This document shows positions 31,172 to 38,895 of a stretch of 64,000 nt of DNA, in pieces (position 1 is the stretch's first letter; every line of letters starts with the position of its first letter). Both the position numbers and the translations under genes were made by a program. This DNA comes from WHSW01 sp963722175. GTDB taxonomy: Bacteria > Actinomycetota > Thermoleophilia > Solirubrobacterales > 70-9. Location of the stretch: the NCBI GenBank assembly GCA_963722175.1, contig CAVRKA010000006.1, positions 62,001 to 126,000 on the forward strand, in the 5' to 3' direction. Under the pieces are notes generated by a model. It was given only the letters and a program-made list of their open reading frames with translations. It had not been told where the DNA came from and did no database searches.

Positions 31172-32044
31172 GTGCGCGCCGACGTCGCACAGGTGATCGA
31201 GATCCACAGCGCCGCCGGGCGCCGGTTCGAGGCCGGCGGCGTGCGCAGCTTCGTGCGCGAGCAGGGCGAGGGCCCTGACGTCGTCCTCCTGCACGGCGTG
31301 CCGGCGAGCTCGTTCCTGTACCGGAAGGTGCTGCCGCGGCTCGCCGACCAGGGCCTGCGGGCGACCGCCTTCGACTTCCCCGGGCTGGGCCTCGCCGACC
31401 GCCCCGAGAGCTTCGACTACTCGTGGTCGGGGCTCGCACGGTGGCTCGGGGAGGCGATCGACGAGCTCGCGCTCGGTCGCCTTCATCTCGTCGTCCACGA
31501 CATCGGCGGGCCGATCGGCTGCGAGTGGGCGATCGGGAACCCGGAGCGGGTGCTCTCGCTGACGGTGCTCAACACGGACCTGAGCCCGGGGACCTTCCGC
31601 CGGCCGTGGACGATGCAGCCGTTCGTGATCCCCGGCCTCCGCCACGCGTGGCTCCACGCGACCCCCAAGCCAGTGTTCGCGTTTCTGTTCCGCAGCCAGA
31701 CGCTCGGCGACCGGCAGGCGATGAGCACGGCCGAGGTCTATGCGTACCGCGAACTGCTCCTACGCGGGGACCGCGGTCGCGCGTTCCTGAGGATCATGCG
31801 CGGCTTCGAGCTCACCGAGCAGAAGGACCGTTTCCTGGCCGAGGGCCTCGCCGACCGGCGGTACCCGACGCGGATCATCTGGGGGAAGGACGACCCCGCG
31901 CTCGGGCTCCCCCACCTGGAGCGGGTTCGCAGCGTGCTCGGGCTCGACGATGCCGTGCTGCTGCCGGCCAAGCACTTCCTCCAGGAGGATCAGTTCGGCC
32001 CGCTGGCCGACGCGATCGCCGACCACGTCGCGCCGCTCGGCTAG
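31172..32044 (+). CDS. Alpha/beta hydrolase, haloalkane dehalogenase-like
   Basis: A 290-residue alpha/beta-hydrolase. Oxyanion region VLLHGVPASSFLYRKVLP; nucleophile is an aspartate in VVHDIGGPIGCEW, as in haloalkane dehalogenases; acid in IIWGKDDPALG; histidine in LPAKHFLQEDQF. The HDW tryptophan of true dehalogenases is Ile here, so halide specificity is doubtful. GTG start at 31172 is chosen; GTG at 31193 is possible. Divergent from pyrR and followed 17 nt later by a SnoaL-like gene, probably one transcript. Confidence 0.8.
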   Translation: MRADVAQVIEIHSAAGRRFEAGGVRSFVREQGEGPDVVLLHGVPASSFLYRKVLPRLADQGLRATAFDFPGLGLADRPESFDYSWSGLARWLGEAIDELALGRLHLVVHDIGGPIGCEWAIGNPERVLSLTVLNTDLSPGTFRRPWTMQPFVIPGLRHAWLHATPKPVFAFLFRSQTLGDRQAMSTAEVYAYRELLLRGDRGRAFLRIMRGFELTEQKDRFLAEGLADRRYPTRIIWGKDDPALGLPHLERVRSVLGLDDAVLLPAKHFLQEDQFGPLADAIADHVAPLG

Positions 32045-32061
32045 CAAGAAATGGAGGACGG

Positions 32062-32469
32062 ATGAGCAACACGGACACCGTTCAGGCCATCTACGAAGCG
32101 TTCGGCCGCGGAGACGTCGACGCGATTCTCGGTCACTTCGCCGAGGACGTTGAGTGGGATCGGGACGCACCCGGTTACGGGGTCCCCATCTTCGAGCCCG
32201 GAACCGGCAGGGACCACGCGGCGCAGTTCTTCGCCCGGGTGATGAACGACCTCGAGTTCCTGCGCTTCGAGCCGACCAGCTTCCTCAGCGGCGGCAACCA
32301 GGTCGCCGTGCCGATCAGCGTCGAGGCGAGAGTCAGGTCGACCGGCAAGGTCGCCGAGGTGCTGGAGATTCACCTCTGGACCTTCGACGACCAGGGGAAG
32401 GTCAGCCGCTTCTTCCATTCGATCGACCGTCAGGCGTTCGTGCTCGCCTACGAGATCTCACCGACATAG
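32062..32469 (+). CDS. SnoaL-like (ketosteroid isomerase-type) protein
   Basis: A 135-aa protein with the SnoaL pattern: DTVQAIYEAFGRGDVDAILGHFAEDVEWD at the start, a GRDHAAQFFARV helix, and beta strands ending VLEIHLWTFDDQGKVSRFFHSID. ATG at 32062 has GGAGGA seven bases upstream. Its pairing with the upstream hydrolase suggests action on a related small molecule, unknown. Its stop lies 9 nt from the stop of the convergent VOC gene. Confidence 0.85.
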   Translation: MSNTDTVQAIYEAFGRGDVDAILGHFAEDVEWDRDAPGYGVPIFEPGTGRDHAAQFFARVMNDLEFLRFEPTSFLSGGNQVAVPISVEARVRSTGKVAEVLEIHLWTFDDQGKVSRFFHSIDRQAFVLAYEISPT

Positions 32470-32478
32470 CGGACGCGC

Positions 32479-32892
32479 TCAGCCCTCCTTTGGCGTCCCG
32501 ATCCGCAGGTGGTTGCCGAAGGGGTCGCGAAGGCCGCAGTCGGTCCCGTAGTCGCGCTCGGTCGGCTCCTCGGTGAACTCGACTCCGTTGGCGAGCAGTT
32601 CGTCGTAGGTCTTGTGGATGTCGTCCACGGCGATGATCGCCGCCACGCCCAGCGCTCCCTTCGTCACCAGCTCGCGGACCTGCTCGGCGGTTGCATCATC
32701 GAGCGCAGGCGGGCCGGGCTTCTCCAGCAACAGCTGGACGTCGGGCTGCCCGGGGAAGTTGACGGTCAGCCAACGCATGAAGCCGAGGTCGGCGTCGGTG
32801 TTCACCTCGAAGCCGAGCTTGCCGACGTAGAACTCGAGTGCCTCGTCCTGGTCGAGCACGTAAACCTGCGTATGAGTGATCTTGTTTGGCAT
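32479..32892 (-). CDS. VOC (glyoxalase-like) superfamily protein
   Basis: A 137-residue protein of two beta-alpha-beta-beta-beta units: KITHTQVYVLDQDEALEFYVGKLGFEV, then VAAIIAVDDIHKTYDELLANGVEF with RDYGTDCGLRDPFGNHLRI. This subgroup is often described as glyoxalase/bleomycin-resistance-like, with substrate unknown. ATG at 32892. It lies 10 nt downstream of an AraC-type regulator, a recurring pair in Actinobacteria. Confidence 0.85.
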   Translation of the reverse strand: MPNKITHTQVYVLDQDEALEFYVGKLGFEVNTDADLGFMRWLTVNFPGQPDVQLLLEKPGPPALDDATAEQVRELVTKGALGVAAIIAVDDIHKTYDELLANGVEFTEEPTERDYGTDCGLRDPFGNHLRIGTPKEG

Positions 32893-32902
32893 GCGCGCCA
32901 GG

Positions 32903-33328
32903 CTAATCGCCCACCCGCGCCCCCGCTTCTCCAAAACTGCTCGGCCTGGTCCACGCCTTGGCGAAGCAAGCGGGGACGGCTCTGAGGTCGGCGGCCCGCC
33001 ACCGATAGGTCGTGGGCGGCTCGCCGAGGATCTCGGTGAACGTCCGGCTGAACGTCCCGAGGCTCGTGAACCCCACGTCGAAGCAGACCTCGGTGACGCT
33101 GCGCTCGGTCTCCCTGAGCAGGAACATCGCCCGCTCGACCCGGCGCCGCTGCAGATAGCGATGCGGCGTCTCGCCGAAGGTGGCCCGAAAGGTCCGGATG
33201 AAGTGCGCCTCCGATACATATGCGATTCGCGCCAGGGTCGGGATGTCGAGCGGCTTCGCGTAGTCGCGGTCCATCGCGTCGCGCGCCCGCAGCATCCGGC
33301 GGTTGGACTCTTCGACGGCTCTGCTCAT
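32903..33328 (-). CDS. AraC-family transcriptional regulator, HTH domain only
   Basis: A 141-aa protein that is almost only the double helix-turn-helix. HTH1 is in IPTLARIAYVSEAHFIRTFRATFGETPHRYL. HTH2 is in VTEVCFDVGFTSLGTFSRTFTEILGEPPTTYR, with the family signature. No N-terminal sensor domain is present, so the effector mode is unclear. Likely regulates the adjacent VOC gene. The C-terminal 25 residues are unrelated low-complexity sequence. Confidence 0.88.
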   Translation of the reverse strand: MSRAVEESNRRMLRARDAMDRDYAKPLDIPTLARIAYVSEAHFIRTFRATFGETPHRYLQRRRVERAMFLLRETERSVTEVCFDVGFTSLGTFSRTFTEILGEPPTTYRWRAADLRAVPACFAKAWTRPSSFGEAGARVGD

Positions 33329-33331
33329 CGG

Positions 33332-34117
33332 TCAGCCCTGACGCTCGACCCGCTCGAGCGCGCCGGCGGTGGCCTCGTCGAGCTGCGCCGAGTCGAGCTC
33401 GATCCCCGGCGGCAGCTCGACGTGGAGCTCACCCGAAAGGTCGATCCGCGCCGTTACCGAGCGGGGGCGGCAGTCCAGCACGTGCCCGCCGCGCTCGCGC
33501 TCAGCGTCGATGAAGTGCAGGTGGTAGCCCTCGGCCTCGAGGCCGCGGGCGTAGTCCGGAAAGCGAAAGCCGACCAGGTTGCCCTCGACCTCGTGGAACT
33601 CGAACACGTGCTGGTCCGCGACGACCTCGGCGAGCGGCCGATAGGGCGGGTACTGACGCGGCACCGAGCGGGCGCGGATGTACTCGAACTCGCCGTCGAT
33701 CCGCAGCGCGCAGCTCGCCTCGGGGTCGGCGGCGATCGCGTCGAGCTCGGCGAGCAGTCCGGCGTAGTCCAGCGGCTCGGGAATCTCCCGTTCGATCGAC
33801 GGGTCGAACCAGGCCATCGCCGCGAACGGCGTGCGCTCGGTGTCGGCGATCTCCTCGATCAGCCCGTCGACGTCGGCGCGGTAGAAGGCGCCGTCGATCG
33901 CGATCATCTCGCCGTCGAGCCCGTTCAGCGTGCCGAGGCCCAGGTCGCCGTGGCCGGCGAGCTCGTCGAAGTTGACGTCGCCGTCGAAGGCGCCCTCGAG
34001 CAGGGCGCCGATCGTCGAGGCCTGGAAGAGGACGTGCGGCTCGTGCTCGGGGTGCAGGTCGCGATGGCGCAGCGACTCGACGTGCAGGTGGCGGGCGAGA
34101 GCGTCGTCGAGGGTCAC
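33332..34117 (-). CDS. budA: Alpha-acetolactate decarboxylase
   Basis: Decarboxylates alpha-acetolactate to acetoin. Family hallmarks: LFQASTIGALLEGAFDGDVNFDELAGHGDLGLGTLNGLDGEMIAIDGAFY near the N-terminus. The zinc/active-site part GYHLHFIDAERERGGHVLDC follows near residue 190. 261 aa. GTG start at 34117 overlaps the rnz stop. No acetolactate synthase or acetoin reductase is nearby, so it may control acetolactate flux rather than butanediol fermentation. Confidence 0.92.
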   Translation of the reverse strand: MTLDDALARHLHVESLRHRDLHPEHEPHVLFQASTIGALLEGAFDGDVNFDELAGHGDLGLGTLNGLDGEMIAIDGAFYRADVDGLIEEIADTERTPFAAMAWFDPSIEREIPEPLDYAGLLAELDAIAADPEASCALRIDGEFEYIRARSVPRQYPPYRPLAEVVADQHVFEFHEVEGNLVGFRFPDYARGLEAEGYHLHFIDAERERGGHVLDCRPRSVTARIDLSGELHVELPPGIELDSAQLDEATAGALERVERQG

Positions 34118-35097
34118 TCCGAGGCCGCCGCCTCCACCGGCACCGGCTCAGGGCGCTCGCGCGCGCCGTTCTCGATCAAGCGCGGCTTGCCGCGCTCGGG
34201 AAACGGGATCTCAACCAGGTCGAAGTCCCGCGGCGCGATCGCCGGCGGGTAGACCTCCTGGACCTCGGCGAGGACGGTGCGGACGTCGTAGCGCGACGAG
34301 ATGTGGACGAGGGCGAGCATGTCGACGCCGGCCGCCGCGGCCAGCTCCCCCGCCTGGCGGCCGGTCGAGTGGCCCGTCTCGCCGGCGCGCCCGGCCTCCT
34401 CGTCGGCGAAGCTGGCGTCGTGGACCAGCAGCTGCGCCTGGTGCGCGGCGACGCGGGTCATCTCGCAGGGGGCCGTGTCGCCGCTGATCACGATCTTGCG
34501 GCCCGTGCGCGCGTCCCCCATCACCTGCACCGGCTCGACCATCCCGGCGTTGCCGCTCACCGCCTCGCCCTCCTGCAGGCGCTTGAAATCCGGGCCCGGC
34601 GGAACGCCCAGACGCTGCGCCTCCTCCGGGTCGAAACGGCCGGGACGAGAGTCCTCGACGAGGGCGTAGCCGTAGGCGCGCATGCGGTGCTCGACCTCGA
34701 ACGGGCGGACCTCGTAGCCGTCGTGGCGGACCGCCTCGCCCGGATCGAGCTCGATCAGGTCGACCTCGTAGCCGAGCCGCCCGAAGATCCGGCGCAGGGC
34801 CTTGAAGAGCTCGAACAGCCCCCGCGGCCCGATCACCCGCAGCGGGCGGTCGCGGCCGTTGAGGTCGTAGGTCTTCAGCAGGCCCGGGATCCCGAGGTAG
34901 TGGTCGGCGTGCAGGTGGGTGACATAGATCTCGTCGACCTGGACGAGACCGGTCGAACGCTGCATCTGGCGCTGCGAGCCCTCGCCGCAGTCGAACAGCA
35001 GCCGCTCGCCGCCGACCCGCGCCAGCAGGCACGCGGTCGACCGCCGCGCCGTCGGCACCGACCCGCCGGTGCCGAGGAAGACAACGTCCATGTCCAT
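34114..35097 (-). CDS. rnz: Ribonuclease Z
   Basis: Removes 3' trailers from tRNA precursors lacking encoded CCA. Metallo-beta-lactamase fold: FLGTGGSVPTARRSTACLL, the zinc motif THLHADH (residues 60-66), ISGDTAPCE, HDASF and the HSTGRQAGELA region with HISSRY. 327 aa, the short bacterial form. It is divergent from the tRNA-Arg gene, whose 3' end has no CCA and so needs this activity. Confidence 0.95.
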   Translation of the reverse strand: MDMDVVFLGTGGSVPTARRSTACLLARVGGERLLFDCGEGSQRQMQRSTGLVQVDEIYVTHLHADHYLGIPGLLKTYDLNGRDRPLRVIGPRGLFELFKALRRIFGRLGYEVDLIELDPGEAVRHDGYEVRPFEVEHRMRAYGYALVEDSRPGRFDPEEAQRLGVPPGPDFKRLQEGEAVSGNAGMVEPVQVMGDARTGRKIVISGDTAPCEMTRVAAHQAQLLVHDASFADEEAGRAGETGHSTGRQAGELAAAAGVDMLALVHISSRYDVRTVLAEVQEVYPPAIAPRDFDLVEIPFPERGKPRLIENGARERPEPVPVEAAASE

Positions 35098-35194
35098 CGC
35101 GCTAACGGTAGACGCAGTGAACCGATCGGGATCGCGTCCAAGGGTTGGATGCGAGACCGATTGGTTCGCATGGCGGCCGTAGACTGCGTCGTCT

Positions 35195-35267
35195 GCGCCC
35201 GTAGCTCAGTGGATAGAGCGCTGCCCTCCGGAGGCAGAAGTCGCAGGTTCGAATCCTGCCGGGCGCG
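35195..35267 (+). tRNA. tRNA-Arg (anticodon CCG)
   Basis: Acceptor stem GCGCCCG pairs with CGGGCGC. The D-arm has TAGCTCAGTGGATAGAGC; the anticodon stem is CTGCC/GGCAG with loop CTCCGGA (anticodon CCG at 35228-35230). The T-arm is CAGGTTCGAATCCTG. Discriminator G; CCA is not encoded. Reads CGG codons. Its 3' end touches the stop codon of the convergent PHP gene. Confidence 0.97.
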
Positions 35268-36428
35268 TCAGCCGGCCAGCCAGATCGGCGACGTCATCGC
35301 CGCCAGCGCCTGGTCGGCGGGGCACGGCAGGGCGCCGAGGCCCGGGATCGCGCCGCAGCGCAGCGTTTCCTGGAGCTGAGCCGGCGTGAAGCGCAGCTCA
35401 GCCCGCACCCAGCCCGGCGCGCCGACCGCCGGCACGGCGACGGTCCCGCCCGGGGAAAGAAGCCGGTTCTCGACCAGATTGCGTCGGTTGGCCCGTACCC
35501 GGAGCAGCCCTCCGGCCCCGCCCTCCGAGCGCACGCGCAGCGCCGCTCCGGACGGCACCGTGTCGCCGATCCCGCTCTCGAAGCTCCCGTTGCCGTCCGC
35601 GTCGGCCTCCAGGAGCAGCCGGCCTCCCCCCTGCCCCGGGGCCAGCCTGCTGATGGTCGTCCGTCCGGCCCGGATCGCGTCCAGGACCGCCTGCGGCGCC
35701 GCCTCCCGGGCGAGCACCCAGGTCGTCGGGTTCCCCACGCCCTGGACCGGGGCCAGCGCCGCCCAGTGGGAATCGGAGCCGCCGGTGGCGCCGACCCGGA
35801 CGCCGCGATCAAGCCAGCAGCGCTCCCAGTAGGCGGCCGCCTCCGGGAGCGACGCGGCGGCCGAGTTCCAGACCTCGACGACGTCAGGCACGACGTCGAG
35901 CCCGTACTGCCAGTCGAGGTCGTCGCCGCAGCCGGCGAACGGCCCCGGATCGTCGTTGGTCGGGTGGTTGAGCTGGAAGGCGCCTCCGTCGGCCCGCAGT
36001 TGGTCCGCCATCGCGTTGACCGCCCCGGCGCTCTCGTCGCCGGCGTCGTAGAGCCGCGTCGCGCCGAGCATCTGAGCGTGGCCGTGGAGCGAGTTCTCGT
36101 ACCCCGGGATCCCGATCACCCCGTGCCCGCCGAAGCCCGGGTCCGTCGAAGAGCGGACGTCGTTGTGGTCGGTGATCGCGAGGAAGTCCAGGCCGCGCGC
36201 CGCCGCCTCGGCGAACCGCTGCTCCACGGTCAGCCCGGCCGTATAGAACTCGTCAGGACCCGTGTTGTCGTCGTCGGGCGGGCAGTACGAATCGTGCGAG
36301 TAGCACGTGTGCACGTGCAGGTCGCCGGCGAGCCACTGCTGGGCGCTCGCGGGCGCGCAGGCCAGACACGCAACGCACCACCCGAGCACGATCGCGCCAC
36401 GCAGCCGAAGGCCCCCACTCCCCATCAC
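35268..36428 (-). CDS. Secreted PHP-domain metallohydrolase (CehA/McbA-like)
   Basis: A 386-residue protein with an N-terminal signal (hydrophobic IVLGWCVACLACAP, cleavage after ASA). PHP metal motifs: GDLHVHTCYSHDS, FLAITDHND, FQLNHPTNDD and ATGGSDSHW. The C-terminal beta region contains EADADGNGSFESG, a DxDxNG loop resembling a calcium site. Members of this group include carbamate and phosphoester hydrolases; substrate unknown. Its stop begins one base after tRNA-Arg. Confidence 0.85.
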   Translation of the reverse strand: MMGSGGLRLRGAIVLGWCVACLACAPASAQQWLAGDLHVHTCYSHDSYCPPDDDNTGPDEFYTAGLTVEQRFAEAAARGLDFLAITDHNDVRSSTDPGFGGHGVIGIPGYENSLHGHAQMLGATRLYDAGDESAGAVNAMADQLRADGGAFQLNHPTNDDPGPFAGCGDDLDWQYGLDVVPDVVEVWNSAAASLPEAAAYWERCWLDRGVRVGATGGSDSHWAALAPVQGVGNPTTWVLAREAAPQAVLDAIRAGRTTISRLAPGQGGGRLLLEADADGNGSFESGIGDTVPSGAALRVRSEGGAGGLLRVRANRRNLVENRLLSPGGTVAVPAVGAPGWVRAELRFTPAQLQETLRCGAIPGLGALPCPADQALAAMTSPIWLAG

Positions 36429-36488
36429 CGCGCAAATGTACCTCGGTTCGACCGGCCGGCGAGCCGGTTCCGCGTCACGCGATCCGGC

Positions 36489-36608
36489 TTACTTCTCCTT
36501 CCGATCCGCCTTCGTCTCGCGGCGGCGCCAGTCCGAGCACGCGTAGACGGCCTGGCCGATAAGTGCGGCGTCGAGCGCGGAGAAGCCGACGATCACGACT
36601 GGGGACAT
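36489..36608 (-). CDS. 39-aa small membrane protein
   Basis: Predicted 39-residue protein starting MSPVVIVGFSALDAALIGQA, with one hydrophobic N-terminal helix, a cysteine near residue 24 (VYACSDW) and a charged tail (RRRETKADRKEK). The ATG at 36608 is preceded by AAAGGAGG seven bases upstream, a near-perfect ribosome-binding site, which is the main reason to believe it. Located between the rfbG-like gene and the PHP gene. No family recognised. Confidence 0.55.
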   Translation of the reverse strand: MSPVVIVGFSALDAALIGQAVYACSDWRRRETKADRKEK

Positions 36609-36681
36609 CGGGGACCTCCTTTCGATCCAACGCACGTCATAGCACCGCATTTCGGCTGCGGGGCGAGGCTTTAGGGACTTA

Positions 36682-37668
36682 TTAGCCCGCGTCCGACGGG
36701 GGCGCCAGCGACTCCGGGTGGGCCCGGTACCAATCGATCGTCCGCCGCAGCCCCTCGGCGAGGTCGACCGCCGGCGTCCAGCCCAGCGTCTCGCGGAGCT
36801 TGGTCGGATCGACGTACTGGCGGTCGATCTCGCCGGCCGGGTTGCCCTCACCCTGGACGTCTGGCTCGACCCCGGTCCCGGCGAGCTCCGTGATCATCGC
36901 GATCACGTCGCCGACCGGGTACGGGCGCCCTCCTCCGGCGTTGAACGCCTCGCCGCGGACGTCGTCGCGATCCAGCCCGTCGGCGATCGCCAAGTAGGCG
37001 GACGCCGCGTCGTCGACGTAGAGGAAGTCGCGCTCGGGCGAGCCGTCGGAGCGCAGCACCGGCGCTCGGCCCTGGATCGCGGCGCTGACCGCCTCCGGGA
37101 TCAGGCGCGAGAAGTTGAGGTCGCCGCCGCCATAGATGTTCGCGAACCGCGTCACCGCGACCGGGAGGCCGTAGGAGTGCCAGTAGCTGCGCGCGATCAG
37201 GTCGGCCGCCGCTTTCGATGCCTCATAGGGCGCGGTCGGCTGCAGGGGGAAGTCCTCCCGGTACGGCAGCTCCTCGTTGGCTCCGTACGCCTTGTCGGAC
37301 GAGGCGAAGACGACCCGCTCGACCTCCCGCTCCCGGCACGCCTGCAGCACCGTCCAGGTCCCGCGCACGTTCGACTCGAAGCCGCGAACCGGCGACGCCT
37401 GCACGGTGCCGACGATCGTCTCGGCGGCGAGGTGGAAGACGGTGTCGATCCGCCGCTCGTCGAGCACCCGGGCGACCCGCTCGGCGTCGGTGAGGTCGCC
37501 CTCGACCTGGATCAGGTCGTCCTCGATCCCGAGCATCCCGATCGCCGACGGCCGCTCGTCGAGGCTGCGGCGGTCGAACGAGACCACGGTCTCGCCGCGC
37601 TCGAGCAGCGCCTTCGCCAGCCAGCCGCCCACGAACCCGCGCCCGCCGGTGACCAACGACGTGCCCAC
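36682..37668 (-). CDS. rfbG: NAD-dependent sugar-nucleotide dehydratase/epimerase, CDP-glucose 4,6-dehydratase-like
   Basis: Extended SDR enzyme of 328 aa. NAD motif TGGRGFVGGWLAKALL, VFHLAAETIVGTVQASP (as in RfbG), then VVFASSDKAYG and the catalytic YEASK (in APYEASKAAADL). RFANIYGGGDLNFSRLIPE follows. Next to a glucose-1-phosphate cytidylyltransferase-like gene, it is probably the CDP-glucose 4,6-dehydratase, giving CDP-4-keto-6-deoxyglucose for cell-surface sugars. GTG at 37668 lies 3 nt after the rfbF-like TAG. A GDP-mannose dehydratase or other specificity cannot be excluded. Confidence 0.8.
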   Translation of the reverse strand: MGTSLVTGGRGFVGGWLAKALLERGETVVSFDRRSLDERPSAIGMLGIEDDLIQVEGDLTDAERVARVLDERRIDTVFHLAAETIVGTVQASPVRGFESNVRGTWTVLQACREREVERVVFASSDKAYGANEELPYREDFPLQPTAPYEASKAAADLIARSYWHSYGLPVAVTRFANIYGGGDLNFSRLIPEAVSAAIQGRAPVLRSDGSPERDFLYVDDAASAYLAIADGLDRDDVRGEAFNAGGGRPYPVGDVIAMITELAGTGVEPDVQGEGNPAGEIDRQYVDPTKLRETLGWTPAVDLAEGLRRTIDWYRAHPESLAPPSDAG

Positions 37669-37670
37669 GT

Positions 37671-38438
37671 CTAGGCCTCGACTCCCTCGCGCTCCCAGAG
37701 CGCCCAGGGCGCCTCGCCGGCCTCCCACAGGTCGTTGAGCGTGACGGCGTCCTTGTAGGTGTCCATGCAGTCCCAGAAGCCGTCGTGGCGATACGCGCCG
37801 AGCCGCCCGCCGCCCGCGATCCGCTCCAGCGGCTCGCGCTCGAGCACGCTATCCGCGTCCACGACGTCCAGGAACTCCGGCTCGCAGACGAAGAAGCCGC
37901 CGTTGATCCAGTAGTCGAGGCGCGGCTTCTCGCGGAAGCCGGTGATCCGCTCGCCCTCGTCGATCAGCGCGATCCCCCACTGGCTGTAGGGGCGCACGAC
38001 CGTCATCGTCGCCGCGGCGCCGGTCCGCTCGTGCAGCTGCGCCTGCGCCTCGAGGTCGATGTCGGCGACGCCGTCGGCGTACGTGAGGCAGAAGCGCCCG
38101 CCCGCGAGCCGCTCGGCGGCGCGCGCCACCCGCCCGCCCGTGTTCGTCTCGAGCCCCGTGTCGACGCACTCGATGTCGAGACCCGCGGGCCACTGGCCGG
38201 GGTCGGCCGTGAACGCCTCGACCTGCTCGCCGAGGTAGCCGGTCAGCAGCAGGAACCGCCGATAGCCCTGGGCCGCGTAGATCCGGATCACGTGCCAGAG
38301 GATCGGCTTGCCGCCGATCTCGACCAGCGCCTTCGGGATCGCGTGCGTCTGCTCCTGGAGCCGGGTGCCGCGCCCGCCGCAGAGAATTGCGACCGGGACG
38401 TCGGCCGCCGAGGCGCCGCTAACGCTTGCCACCGGCAA
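37671..38438 (-). CDS. rfbF: Glucose-1-phosphate cytidylyltransferase-like
   Basis: Nucleotidyltransferase that makes CDP-glucose from CTP and glucose-1-phosphate. Motifs: VAILCGGRGTRLQEQTHAIPKALVEIGGKPILWHVI, YRRFLLLTGYLGEQVEAF, LTYADGVADIDL and GFWDCMDTYKDAVTLNDL, all characteristic of RfbF. Starts TTG 38438 or GTG 38432, overlapping the end of the MoaD-like gene by 14-20 nt. The rfbF-rfbG pair stands alone here without later pathway genes. Confidence 0.87.
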   Translation of the reverse strand: MPVASVSGASAADVPVAILCGGRGTRLQEQTHAIPKALVEIGGKPILWHVIRIYAAQGYRRFLLLTGYLGEQVEAFTADPGQWPAGLDIECVDTGLETNTGGRVARAAERLAGGRFCLTYADGVADIDLEAQAQLHERTGAAATMTVVRPYSQWGIALIDEGERITGFREKPRLDYWINGGFFVCEPEFLDVVDADSVLEREPLERIAGGGRLGAYRHDGFWDCMDTYKDAVTLNDLWEAGEAPWALWEREGVEA

Positions 38439-38697
38439 CGGCCGGGAGGATTGTCACCTCGTCGCCGTCGGAGAGCTCCGTCTCCAGGCCCTCCTGGAAG
38501 CGGATGTCCTCGCCGGAGACGTAGACGTTGACGAACCGCCGCAGCGTTCCACCCTCGGTGATCCGCTCGCGCAGCTCGGAGTGGGCGGCGAAGACGGCGT
38601 CGAGCGCCTCGCCGACCGTCGACCCGTCCACCTCGAGCTCCTCTTCGCCGTCGGTTGCGACGCGCAGCTGCGCCGGGATCTTGACCGTGACCGCCAT
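38419..38697 (-). CDS. MoaD/ThiS-like sulfur-carrier protein ending GGKR
   Basis: A 92-residue ubiquitin-fold protein: VTVKIPAQLRVATDGEEELEVDG at the start, RRFVNVYVSGEDIRF in the middle, LSDGDEVTILPAVAGG near the end. Sulfur carriers are activated as C-terminal Gly-Gly thiocarboxylates; here two extra residues (KR) follow the GG, so a processing peptidase would be required. It follows thrC, a frequent actinobacterial pairing, and overlaps the rfbF-like gene. Role is probably sulfur donation for amino-acid synthesis; inference. Confidence 0.8.
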   Translation of the reverse strand: MAVTVKIPAQLRVATDGEEELEVDGSTVGEALDAVFAAHSELRERITEGGTLRRFVNVYVSGEDIRFQEGLETELSDGDEVTILPAVAGGKR

Positions 38698-38895
38698 CGG
38701 CGGAAATGTAGACGGTTGATGCCGGATCCGCGTGGGCCCGGGGGCGCGACTGGCCAAGCTGGGCGGTGCACGCGGGACAAGCGCGCAGCAGCGCTGCGTG
38801 CTTCGTTCCGCGGGTGCCGAGCCAGCGCAGTGCCAGACGCGTCATCCGGGTGCGCGGGGATTCGGGATCACCCGTCTAAGCGGGCGCCGGCGGGA

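Noticed and set aside
31172..32044. Confident haloalkane dehalogenase
   Set aside because: The nucleophile Asp is present but the halide-binding HDW tryptophan is Ile, so only a dehalogenase-like fold is claimed.
36651..36674. A firm sigma-28 promoter for the 39-aa gene
   Set aside because: The spacer is two bases short and the -10 has mismatches; kept only as a side note.
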